From the NCBI GenBank assembly GCA_021781075.1, contig JAJXXN010000226.1, positions 1 through 15,886 on the forward strand: 15,886 nt of DNA, in the 5' to 3' direction. This stretch comes from Acidobacteriota bacterium. Its GTDB lineage: Bacteria > Acidobacteriota > Terriglobia > Terriglobales > Acidobacteriaceae. Every line of letters starts with the position of its first letter. Within the stretch, counting starts at the first letter, position 1. A program made the translations under genes and the position numbers. Positions 7,284 through 14,000 of the stretch are shown one piece after another. The notes beneath the pieces were generated by a model. The model saw only the letters and a list, made by a program, of their open reading frames with translations, was not told the origin of the DNA and ran no database searches.

Positions 7284-7835
7284 ATGGAAATAAAAGTTCT
7301 GGAGCTTGAGAAGGAAGCGCTCGATTTTGACCTCAGCCTTGGGCCGGGAGTGGTCGACCTGGGTGAAGAGGCATCGCAGAGAGGCAATTTGGCCACAAAA
7401 GGCCGCGCCGAGGTCATCCACGAGCACCGCGGGCCGAAGGAAATTGTTGCCGACATTCGCCTGAAAGGGCGCTTTGAGGGCGAATTTGAAGCGCCGTGCG
7501 CCCGGTGCCTCGAACCGGTCCAGCACACACTTGCCGGCGAATTCGACCTGTTATTCAGGCCGTCAGGGGTGGATGCCGTGGCAAGCGAGCGCGCCATCCA
7601 TGCACCGGACATGGAAATCGGTTATTATGAGAATGGTAGTCTGTTGCTTGAGGATGTTTTGCGCGAGCAGGTTTTATTGAACCTGCCGGCAAGGTCGCTC
7701 TGCAAGCCCGACTGCAAAGGACTTTGCCCGCGCTGCGGCCAGAATCGTAACCAGAGCGCCTGTACCTGTGAAGAGGGTGAAACCGACCCTCGCTGGGAGG
7801 CGATGGCCGCGCTCCGTAGCCGGATTAAATCCTGA
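7284..7835 (+). CDS. yceD: DUF177/YceD-family protein (23S rRNA accumulation)
   Basis: A 183-residue protein of the DUF177 family, whose E. coli member YceD supports accumulation of 23S rRNA. Its place directly before rpmF is the classical arrangement. The family's CxxC is at Cys72 and Cys75 (Cys-Ala-Arg-Cys-Leu). The C-terminal block holds Cys140, Cys144, Cys148 and Cys151 (Leu-Cys-Pro-Arg-Cys-Gly), plus Cys160 and Cys162, suggesting bound metal. The acidic middle (Leu-Leu-Glu-Asp-Val-Leu-Arg-Glu-Gln, 121-129) and the end block Asp-Pro-Arg-Trp (168-171) are typical. I start at ATG 7284 because the homologous sequence (Met-Glu-Ile-Lys-Val) begins there. The frame is open to an ATG at 7203, but that part is low-complexity and overlaps the candidate promoter. 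AAGGG abuts the ATG with no proper spacing, which fits a leaderless start. Confidence 0.92.
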   Translation: MEIKVLELEKEALDFDLSLGPGVVDLGEEASQRGNLATKGRAEVIHEHRGPKEIVADIRLKGRFEGEFEAPCARCLEPVQHTLAGEFDLLFRPSGVDAVASERAIHAPDMEIGYYENGSLLLEDVLREQVLLNLPARSLCKPDCKGLCPRCGQNRNQSACTCEEGETDPRWEAMAALRSRIKS

Positions 7836-7843
7836 GATTTCAA

Positions 7844-7864
7844 TCCCTTATAGTGATTAAGGGA
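7844..7864 (+). terminator. Weak hairpin between DUF177 and rpmF (attenuator or processing site)
   Basis: TCCCTTA (7844-7850) pairs perfectly with TAAGGGA (7858-7864) around a 7-nt loop, 8 nt after the DUF177 stop. No T-run follows, so it is a poor terminator. It could mark an RNA processing or attenuation point in the 149-nt gap before rpmF. Confidence 0.3.
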
Positions 7865-7984
7865 GTAATTTGCCGCCGATCGATTGTGGATTACCGGTTT
7901 GAGACAGAATTGGGCCACAAAAATGAGGTCAGTGTTTCATTGACCATCAGCCGATTGCGGCGAATGCCCGAAAGGAATACTGCA

Positions 7985-8173
7985 ATGCCTAACCCCAAAC
8001 GCCGCCACTCGAAGCGCCGCACGGCCACCCGCCGCGCACACGACTTTCTGACCCCAGCCGGGCTCTCCGAGTGCCCGAACTGCCACGAGAAGACCCTTCC
8101 GCATCGCGCCTGCGCCAAATGCGGCGTCTACAAGAAGCGCCAGGTCCTCGATGTCAAGGAAGCCGTCAGCTAG
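7985..8173 (+). CDS. rpmF: 50S ribosomal protein L32 (bL32)
   Basis: A 62-residue protein of the large ribosomal subunit, normal length for bL32. The start Met-Pro-Asn-Pro-Lys-Arg-Arg-His-Ser-Lys is the family signature, and the first 20 residues are strongly basic for rRNA contact. A zinc ribbon is present (Cys30, Cys33, Cys43, Cys46), so this is the zinc-binding 'C+' form rather than a zinc-free paralogue. AAGGAA (7972-7977) lies 7 nt before the ATG. It sits between DUF177 and plsX, with an 18-nt gap to plsX. Confidence 0.97.
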   Translation: MPNPKRRHSKRRTATRRAHDFLTPAGLSECPNCHEKTLPHRACAKCGVYKKRQVLDVKEAVS

Positions 8174-8191
8174 CACTCATACGAGGGGCAG

Positions 8192-9271
8192 ATGCTCATC
8201 GACATAGTCCTGGATGCCTTTGGCGCCGACAAAGCCCCCGAGCCTGAGATCAAGGGGGCCATTCGCGCGTGCCGCCATTTGCCGGTGCGGGTCCACTTGG
8301 TGGGGCCTGAGCCCGAGCTGCGCCCTCTTCTGGAACAACACCTGGGCAATCAACACGAGCTGCCGATTGTCATTCACCATGCCAGTGAGCGCATTGGCAT
8401 GGACGAGAAGGCGGCGCAGGCAGTCAGGGCCAAAAAAGACAGCACGATGCGGGTGGGCCTGAAGCTGGTGCGCGAGGGCAAGGCCGCCGGGTTTGTGACC
8501 GCCGGCAATACTGGCGCGGCGATGGCCACCGCGAAAATGGTGCTGGGCGCGCTCGATGGCGTTGACCGCCCCGCCTTGAGCACCATTATGCCCACTGTAA
8601 GCCGGACGCCCTCGGTGCTGCTTGATGTGGGCGCCAATGTGGATTGCGACGCGCGCAACCTGGTCCAGTTTGCCAAGATGGGCGAGATTTACGCGCGGAG
8701 CGTGCTCAAAATCGATAACCCGCGCGTGGGGCTCCTCAATATAGGCGAGGAAGAAGGCAAGGGTAACGAGCTGACCAAAGAGGCTTACCCGCTGCTCAAG
8801 GCACTGCCGCTCAATTTCATTGGCAACGTGGAAGGCCGCGATATTTTCAACGGCCATGTGGACGTGATTGTCTGCGACGGCTTCATTGGCAACGTGGCGC
8901 TGAAGACAACGGAGGGCGCAAGCCGCCTGATGCGCGACCTGTTGCGTGAATCGCTTACCAGCACGCTCAAGAGCAAGGTGGGCGCGCTGCTTTCCCGCCA
9001 GGCTTTCAATGCCTTCCGCAAGCGGCTCGACTACACCGAATATGGTGGCGCGCCGCTGCTGGGGTTGCGAGGCGTGTGCATCATCGGCCACGGGTCTTCA
9101 AACGACAATGCAATCTACAACGGCATCCGTGTGGCCGCCGAGGCCGTGAAAACGCAGACCACGGAAGCCATCGCGCGCGAATTTGCAGGCCAGATCCCCG
9201 CCAGGCCGACGCATGATGCGGGTGAAGCAGCCGGTGGTTCAATTCCATACCATGACCAAAGCGCCCACTGA
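8192..9271 (+). CDS. plsX: Phosphate acyltransferase PlsX
   Basis: A 359-residue enzyme that makes acyl-phosphate from acyl-ACP and phosphate, the first step of PlsX/PlsY phospholipid synthesis, on the inner face of the membrane. The N-terminus Ile-Val-Leu-Asp-Ala-Phe-Gly-Ala-Asp is a variant of the family's Asp-Ala-Met-Gly-Gly-Asp. Typical blocks follow: Ser-Thr-Met-Arg-Val-Gly near 85, Ser-Ala/Thr-Gly-Asn-Thr-Gly-Ala near 104-110, Leu-Leu-Asp-Val-Gly-Ala-Asn near 143, Gly-Leu-Leu-Asn-Ile-Gly-Glu-Glu near 178, Val-Cys-Asp-Gly-Phe-Ile-Gly-Asn near 227, and Tyr-Gly-Gly-Ala-Pro-Leu-Leu-Gly-Leu near 283. GAGGGG ends 3 nt before the ATG, a slightly short spacing. It follows rpmF as usual, but no fabH follows. 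Instead the last 20 nt overlap the Trm112-like gene in another frame. Confidence 0.96.
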   Translation: MLIDIVLDAFGADKAPEPEIKGAIRACRHLPVRVHLVGPEPELRPLLEQHLGNQHELPIVIHHASERIGMDEKAAQAVRAKKDSTMRVGLKLVREGKAAGFVTAGNTGAAMATAKMVLGALDGVDRPALSTIMPTVSRTPSVLLDVGANVDCDARNLVQFAKMGEIYARSVLKIDNPRVGLLNIGEEEGKGNELTKEAYPLLKALPLNFIGNVEGRDIFNGHVDVIVCDGFIGNVALKTTEGASRLMRDLLRESLTSTLKSKVGALLSRQAFNAFRKRLDYTEYGGAPLLGLRGVCIIGHGSSNDNAIYNGIRVAAEAVKTQTTEAIAREFAGQIPARPTHDAGEAAGGSIPYHDQSAH

Positions 9272-9455
9272 CGCCCCCCTCCGCCCCCTCGCTTGCCCTG
9301 TATGCCACGGCCTGCTGGAAGCGGCCGTTGGCGACAGGATCCGTTGCGCGCATTGCGGGCGCGAATATCCGGTTGTGGACGGGATTCCGGTGCTGATTCA
9401 CGGGCGGGAGTTGGTCCCGAACCAACCCCCATTGAGCTCCACGCGACAGGAATAG
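9252..9455 (+). CDS. Trm112/UPF0434-like zinc-ribbon protein
   Basis: A 67-residue protein. The Trm112 fold shows in Leu-Ala-Cys-Pro-Val-Cys (13-18), a second pair Cys32 and Cys35 (Arg-Cys-Ala-His-Cys-Gly), and the end motif Tyr-Pro-Val-Val-Asp-Gly-Ile-Pro-Val-Leu (39-48). Eukaryotic and archaeal Trm112 activates several RNA and protein methyltransferases; the bacterial role is not settled, and YcaR-type members occur near lipid A or envelope genes. I chose ATG 9252, which overlaps plsX by 20 nt and gives the usual length. An upstream in-frame ATG at 9183 would add 23 basic residues encoded antiphase inside plsX. Coupling of translation to plsX is likely, as no strong Shine-Dalgarno is seen. 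It converges with the ClC gene, with only 10 nt between stops and no terminator in the gap. Confidence 0.88.
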   Translation: MTKAPTDAPLRPLACPVCHGLLEAAVGDRIRCAHCGREYPVVDGIPVLIHGRELVPNQPPLSSTRQE

Positions 9456-9465
9456 ATATCCCCCT

Positions 9466-11268
9466 TCAGTTCACTTGTTCCACCTGCCTGCGTTGAAAGG
9501 GCATGCGCAGGCGCTCGTGTTTGTTTTCGCGCTCGTGGGTCCGGATGCGGCCGCGCAAAACGTCTTCGGCATTGAGCAGGCCGAGGAGCTTGTTTGTGCC
9601 AGGCTCCACGACCGGCAATACGAAGAGGTGTAGAGCGGCCATAAGCTCGGCGACTTGACGCAGTGTCTGCCGCGGGTGCGCGACAACCGGGGTGGAGATG
9701 GAGGGGGATGTGGTGTTGCGCAAGGGGTTTGCGGCCCATGCTGCCAGCTCCCTGCGCGTGATGGCGCCGGTGAGACACCCTTGTTCATCCACAAGCGGAT
9801 AGAGGCGCTGCCCTCGCTGGTCATTTGGCAAGCGGCTTTTCTCAAACCATTTGCGCGCATCGGCCGCGGTCAAACCGGCGGGAAGCGCGACCACGCGCGT
9901 CCTCATGGCCTCGGCCACGCGGATGGTTTCCAGCGGGTCAACACTGTACTCGCGGCTGAGGTGATGGCCGCGGCGGCTGATTCGCTCGGTGAGGATGGAA
10001 CGCTTTTGAAGAAGCACGGTGAGCCCGTGCGCGGTGACGGAAGCGACGAAGACAGGCAGCAAAAGTCCGTAGTTGTGTGTGAGCTCAAGGCTGAGCACGG
10101 CAGAGGTGAGCGGGCAGCCGACAGCGCCGGAGAGGATGGCGGTCATGCCGAGGAGCGGCCATGCCCCGGTGGAGAGCGCCGGGAGAAAGAGGCTGAGAAG
10201 CGCCCCGAGCGCGCCGCCGATCATCAGCAGTGGAGCGAGGATTCCGCCGGAGGTGCCTGAGCCGAGCGAGAAGGACCAGATGATGGACTTGATGATGAGA
10301 ATGCCGGCTATCAATTGCCAGGCGTGATTACCGGTGAGGAGCGAGTCGATCACATCGTATCCCGTGGCGAGCGCGCCGGGGAAGATGAGGCCGCCGATGC
10401 CGACGACAATGCCGCCGATGGCCGGCCACCACATCCAGTGGATGGGAAGGTGGTGCTCGAACAAATCCTCGCTGGCGTAGACGGCGCGGCTGAGCAGGAG
10501 CGCGAGCAGCCCGGCGAGCAAGCCGACGACGATGGCCCCGGCAAGGTCGAGTGGATGGATGGAGCGGGAGATGGCGGGCATGGGGAAAAGCGGATCGTTG
10601 GCGAAGAAATATTGGCGCAGGATGCCGGCGGTGGAGGCCGCGACGGCAACGGGGATGAAGGAGCGGGGGCGCCACTCGAAGAGGAAGAGCTCGACGGCGA
10701 GGAGCGTGGCGGCCAATGGTGTGGAAAAAACCCCGGTCATTCCGGCGGCGGCGCCGGCCACCAGCAGGATGGTTCGCTCGGCATCGGTGAGCTTGAAAAA
10801 CTGCCCAAAGAGCGAGCCGACCGAGCCGGCGGTCATGATGATGGGGCCCTCCGCGCCGAAGGGGCCGCCGGTGCCAATGGCCACCGCCGAGCCCAGCGGC
10901 TTGAAAAGCGCAACACGGGCGCTGATTTTGGCGCGGTTCACGAGAATGGATTCAAGCGCCTCGGGGATGCCATGGCCGCGGATTTTGTCCGAGCCGAAAC
11001 GCGCCAGGAGGCCGACAATGAGGCCGCCGATGACCGGAATGAAGAGGGCGAACCAGTGGAGCTGGTTGTGCGCGGGTGAGTTGAATTGCCAACTGAAGCG
11101 CTGAAAATAAAAAAAGTTGGCGCAGATGTTGATTAGTTTGAGCAGGATCCATGCGAGCAGCGCGCCCGCCCCGCCAAGGAACAGGCTGAGGGCAGACAGC
11201 AGGATCATGCGCGGCGTGGCGGTGAAGTCGCGGAGTTCGGGATTGGGAGTGGCGGTGGTGTGGCTCAT
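9466..11268 (-). CDS. ClC-family chloride channel/antiporter with C-terminal CBS pair
   Basis: A 600-residue inner-membrane CLC protein. Residues about 20-420 carry the transmembrane core. The signature pieces are Gly98-His-Gly-Ile-Pro102, Gly138-Ala-Glu140-Gly-Pro142 with the gating glutamate at 140, Phe197-Glu198-Trp-Arg-Pro201 where Glu198 lines up with the proton glutamate of E. coli ClcA, Gly-Ser-Gly-Thr-Ser-Gly-Gly (336-342), and Gly-Cys-Pro-Leu-Thr (384-388). Residues about 446-510 and 525-575 are two CBS domains, which usually bind adenine nucleotides. Keeping both glutamates suggests a proton-coupled antiporter. The central anion site is unusual: His99 replaces the filter serine, and Leu426 stands where most members have tyrosine. 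The ATG overlaps the marR stop by 4 nt (ATGA), so the pair is translationally coupled and probably under MarR control. Confidence 0.94.
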   Translation of the reverse strand: MSHTTATPNPELRDFTATPRMILLSALSLFLGGAGALLAWILLKLINICANFFYFQRFSWQFNSPAHNQLHWFALFIPVIGGLIVGLLARFGSDKIRGHGIPEALESILVNRAKISARVALFKPLGSAVAIGTGGPFGAEGPIIMTAGSVGSLFGQFFKLTDAERTILLVAGAAAGMTGVFSTPLAATLLAVELFLFEWRPRSFIPVAVAASTAGILRQYFFANDPLFPMPAISRSIHPLDLAGAIVVGLLAGLLALLLSRAVYASEDLFEHHLPIHWMWWPAIGGIVVGIGGLIFPGALATGYDVIDSLLTGNHAWQLIAGILIIKSIIWSFSLGSGTSGGILAPLLMIGGALGALLSLFLPALSTGAWPLLGMTAILSGAVGCPLTSAVLSLELTHNYGLLLPVFVASVTAHGLTVLLQKRSILTERISRRGHHLSREYSVDPLETIRVAEAMRTRVVALPAGLTAADARKWFEKSRLPNDQRGQRLYPLVDEQGCLTGAITRRELAAWAANPLRNTTSPSISTPVVAHPRQTLRQVAELMAALHLFVLPVVEPGTNKLLGLLNAEDVLRGRIRTHERENKHERLRMPFQRRQVEQVN

Positions 11269-11801
11269 CGTACGCCTGCCCGACGCACCTGCTTGGGCGG
11301 AGTGCGTTTGGCGCCATGGAGCGCGTGATTGAGGGCGCGTATGAGCTCGGGGCCGGATTTTTCAAGTTCACGCGTGTGAAACTCGGCAAGAAGGGCAAGG
11401 ACGCGCTCGCCCTGCGGCGTGACGTGCAAGAGAATGCAGCGGTGGTCCGCGGCGTCCGTGGTGCGGCCAAGCAGGCCCTGTTGTATGACGCGGTCGGCAA
11501 GTTCAACTGCGCTGTTGTGCTTGAGGAGCATGCGCTTGGCGACATTGGCGATGGTGGGGGGCATGGACGCGGGCATTCCGCCTACGCACTGCAGCAACTG
11601 GTATTGCTGGTTGGGCAAGCCGACACGCTCGGCGGCGGCTTGGCTGACATGGAGGAAGCAGCGGAGCTGGTAGCGGAACTCGGCAAGGCGCCGGAGTTGG
11701 GCCGCATCCAGCAGTGTGGGTGCGGCGTTGGAGGGTCGTTTGGCCTTGGGGAGAGGCGGCGCGGGCTTGCGGAAAGCGGCGCGGGGTGTGGCGTGCGTCA
11801 T
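11265..11801 (-). CDS. MarR-family transcriptional regulator
   Basis: A 178-residue dimeric winged-helix regulator. Residues 1-30 are a basic, Pro/Ala-rich extension. Helices about 32-60 form the dimer part. The winged helix covers about 80-130: Thr-Ile-Ala-Asn-Val-Ala (83-88), the recognition helix around His95-Asn-Ser-Ala-Val-Glu-Leu, and the family's wing Asp116-Ala-Ala-Asp-His-Arg. The wing carries Cys122 and leads into the Val-Thr-Pro-Gln-Gly-Glu-Arg block (127-133). Cys48 and Cys72 are possible redox-sensing residues, which is a guess. The stop overlaps the ClC start, so the target is most likely that gene. Two palindromes lie 5-36 nt before the start, suggesting autorepression. There is no Shine-Dalgarno; ATG 11801 is the only sensible start, so initiation may be leaderless or nearly so. 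Confidence 0.93.
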   Translation of the reverse strand: MTHATPRAAFRKPAPPLPKAKRPSNAAPTLLDAAQLRRLAEFRYQLRCFLHVSQAAAERVGLPNQQYQLLQCVGGMPASMPPTIANVAKRMLLKHNSAVELADRVIQQGLLGRTTDAADHRCILLHVTPQGERVLALLAEFHTRELEKSGPELIRALNHALHGAKRTPPKQVRRAGVR

Positions 11802-11806
11802 ATTTA

Positions 11807-11821
11807 TATCGTATCACGATA
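11807..11821. promoter_or_regulatory. Operator copy 1 of the marR-ClC operon
   Basis: TATCGT and ACGATA arms flank a 3-nt centre, 5 nt upstream of the marR start. It is a 15-bp imperfect palindrome of the size MarR dimers commonly bind. Assignment to this MarR is inferred from position. Confidence 0.7.
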
Positions 11822-11822
11822 T

Positions 11823-11837
11823 TATCGTATTACGATA
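11823..11837. promoter_or_regulatory. Operator copy 2 of the marR-ClC operon
   Basis: TATCGTATTACGATA is a perfect 15-bp palindrome around one central base. It lies one base from copy 1, with centres 16 bp apart. A minus-strand GATAAT (11821-11826), a possible -10 box, sits across the junction, so binding would block the promoter. No good -35 box is visible. Confidence 0.75.
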
Positions 11838-11877
11838 CAAAAGACCACTCCCCCCGGCCCCGGCGCATGGGCCGCGC

Positions 11878-11911
11878 AAAAAAAAGACGCGGCAGAATTA
11901 AATCCGCCGCG
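11878..11911 (-). terminator. Intrinsic terminator of the aminotransferase-transketolase unit
   Basis: On the minus strand CGCGGC (11906-11911) pairs with GCCGCG (11888-11893). Three more inner pairs (one G-U) close a 6-nt loop. The stem is followed by T, C and then eight T residues (11878-11885). It lies 42 nt past the transketolase stop and before the marR promoter, so it isolates the two units. Confidence 0.9.
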
Positions 11912-11920
11912 CAGGAGTAC

Positions 11921-11942
11921 CCGGCTCCCCGCATGGAGCCGG
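11921..11942 (-). repeat. Perfect hairpin between transketolase stop and terminator
   Basis: CCGGCTCC (11921-11928) and GGAGCCGG (11935-11942) form a perfect 8-bp stem with a 6-nt loop, 11 nt after the transketolase stop. No T-run adjoins it. It may protect the mRNA 3' end or back up the terminator downstream. Confidence 0.55.
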
Positions 11943-11953
11943 AACCGCAAAAT

Positions 11954-13966
11954 TCACGATTTCTTTTTCTTCATCAATTCCACGGCCCGCGCGGCGATGT
12001 GTTCGGCGCTGACCTCGAGGCGCTTCACCAGTTCCCAAGGCGCTCCGGACTCGCCAAAGCGATCCTTCACGCCGATTGCGCCGGTTAGTACGCCGCGTCC
12101 GATATGCGCCGCGTTCCCGGTGATGCAGCCGGAGACCTTCCATGCCAGCGCGCCGATCTGGTGCTCTTCGGCGGTGACGATGACGCCGGTTTCACGGGCC
12201 GCGCGCAGGACCGCCTCGTTGTCCATGGGCTTGAGGGTATGCATGTTCAACACGCGTGTCTCAAAGCCGAACTCGCGCTTGAGGATGAGGGCGGCGCGCA
12301 TGGCCTCGGGCACCATCGGCCCGATGGCGATGATGGCGAGGTCCTCGTTTTCGTTGGGGGCGTCGGCGGCGAGGCGCGTCTCGAAGGCGGAGGCGAAGTC
12401 AACGCCGTCTTTGCGCAGCCGCATGAGGTTGGCCTTGCCGAAGACAAAAGGTGTTTTTTCGTCGGTGACGACCGGCGTGGCCTCGCGGGCGAAGCGGATG
12501 TACTTTGGCCCCACCTGTTCGAGGAGGAGGTGCTTCATGGCCTTGACGGCCTCAACCGTATCCGCGGGAACGACAACGGACATGCCGGGCAGGCTCTGCA
12601 TGACGGCGAGGTCCTCGAGCGCCTGGTGGGTTGCGCCGTCGGGGCCGACAGAGACGCCGCCGTGCGCGCCGACGATGAGTACATTCTGTCTTGAGTAGCA
12701 GACGGAGACGCGCACCTGGTCGAGATTGCGCGCGGCCATGAAGGTGGCGTAGGAGCCGACGACGGGAATTTTGCCCTCGCGTGCGAGGCCGGCGGCGGCG
12801 GCGGTGGCCGATTGCTCGGCGATGCCCATGCTGAACCAGCGATCCTTGCGTTCAGGATTGTTGGCATAAAAGTCGCTGATGGTGATGGAGCCCGAGATGT
12901 CGAGCCCGAGGCAGACGATGCGCGGGTCGGAGCCGTACGCGGCCAGCGCCTGGCCGAGGCCCTTGCGGTTCGGGTCCATCTTGACCTTTGTCTCATCGCC
13001 CGTGTTCCACCAGTAATTGTGCTTGAAGCGCGGCATGGTGGCTTCCAGTTCGGCATCGTTTTTGGCCTGGAACTCCGCGGCGCCGTTGAGCAGTGAATCA
13101 ACGGGCAGATGGCCGAGGCCAAGCTCGGCGAGGGCGGCGTCCAGCTCCTTGCGGTTGGGCGGTTTGCCGTGCCAGCCCACCTGGTTTTCCATGAAGCTCA
13201 CGCCTTTGCCCTTGATGGTGGTGGCGATGATGGCCGTTGGCTGGCCGGTGTGGAGGCGCGCCTTTTCAAGCGCGGGCACAATCTCTTCCATTTTGTGGCC
13301 GTCGATCTCTATGACGTTCCAGCCGAAGGCGCGGTATTTTTCGGCAAGCGGCGCCACGCCCATCACATCGCGCACCCAGCCGTCGATTTGCAGCAGGTTC
13401 TGGTCCACGATGGCGATGATGTTGTCGAGCTTGTGGTGGGCAGCCTCCATGATCGCCTCCCACACCGAGCCCTCCTGCTGTTCGCCGTCGCTCATGATGC
13501 AGAAGATTTTGTTGTCGCGCTTGTCGAGCCGCGCCGCCAGCGCCATGCCCACCGAGATGCTGAGGCCCTGGCCGAGCGAGCCGGTGGAGATTTCAACGCC
13601 CTGCATCTTGAACCAGTCGGGATGCCCCTGGCAGGGCGAGCCGAGTTTGCGCAGGGTCATCAGCGTTTCCATTGGGCAAAAGCCCGCATAGGCGAGCGAG
13701 GTATAGAGGGCGGGTGCCTTGTGCCCGGCTGACCAGATGATGCGGTCGCGTTGCTCCCAGGCGGGGTTTTCGGGGTCGTGCCTGGCGGCATGCAGGTAGA
13801 GCGCGGCGGCCAGGTCCATGACGCCGAGCGTTCCCCCCGAGTGGCCGGAGCCCGCGGCGTTGAGGGCGATGAGGTTGTAGCCGCGCATTTCGTTTGCGGC
13901 TGCCTTGAGTTGATCGATTGAATAGGCGCGCCGAACCTTGCCCGTCGCGGAATTAACCAGCGCCAT
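11954..13966 (-). CDS. tkt: Transketolase
   Basis: A 670-residue thiamine-diphosphate enzyme moving two-carbon ketol units in the pentose phosphate pathway. Domain order is pyrophosphate-binding (about 10-310), pyrimidine-binding (about 325-500) and C-terminal (about 540-665). Visible active-site parts are Ser-Gly-His42-Ser-Gly-Gly, Gly81-His82-Lys, the ThDP/metal motif Ser-Asp-Gly-Glu (159-162) running to Asp-Gln-Asn190, the catalytic glutamate in Gly-Ile-Ala-Glu384-Gln, and Ala-Thr-His447-Gln. Ser-Gly-His-Ser-Gly-Gly and Ser-Asp-Gly-Glu resemble the two-subunit (archaeal/Gram-positive) transketolases more than the E. coli TktA pattern, so this looks like the two halves fused. A related ketolase cannot be excluded. 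AAGGAG (13973-13978) lies 6 nt before the ATG. It follows the aminotransferase by 34 nt on the same strand and ends at an intrinsic terminator. Confidence 0.93.
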   Translation of the reverse strand: MALVNSATGKVRRAYSIDQLKAAANEMRGYNLIALNAAGSGHSGGTLGVMDLAAALYLHAARHDPENPAWEQRDRIIWSAGHKAPALYTSLAYAGFCPMETLMTLRKLGSPCQGHPDWFKMQGVEISTGSLGQGLSISVGMALAARLDKRDNKIFCIMSDGEQQEGSVWEAIMEAAHHKLDNIIAIVDQNLLQIDGWVRDVMGVAPLAEKYRAFGWNVIEIDGHKMEEIVPALEKARLHTGQPTAIIATTIKGKGVSFMENQVGWHGKPPNRKELDAALAELGLGHLPVDSLLNGAAEFQAKNDAELEATMPRFKHNYWWNTGDETKVKMDPNRKGLGQALAAYGSDPRIVCLGLDISGSITISDFYANNPERKDRWFSMGIAEQSATAAAAGLAREGKIPVVGSYATFMAARNLDQVRVSVCYSRQNVLIVGAHGGVSVGPDGATHQALEDLAVMQSLPGMSVVVPADTVEAVKAMKHLLLEQVGPKYIRFAREATPVVTDEKTPFVFGKANLMRLRKDGVDFASAFETRLAADAPNENEDLAIIAIGPMVPEAMRAALILKREFGFETRVLNMHTLKPMDNEAVLRAARETGVIVTAEEHQIGALAWKVSGCITGNAAHIGRGVLTGAIGVKDRFGESGAPWELVKRLEVSAEHIAARAVELMKKKKS

Positions 13967-14000
13967 TGTCTTGCTCCTTTTAAAAATCCCCGGTTGATGA

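Noticed and set aside
7203..7526. N-terminal extension of the GNAT protein to 7526
   Set aside because: It is antisense to DUF177 and precedes the normal beginning of the GNAT fold.
8177..9091. Minus-strand open frame of about 300 codons over plsX
   Set aside because: It is a shadow of the conserved plsX frame; the translation is low in structure and rich in His, Gln and Ala.
11316..12698. Plus-strand open frame of 460 codons spanning marR and transketolase
   Set aside because: It crosses two recognised minus-strand genes, the operators and a terminator, and changes character along its length; a composition artefact.
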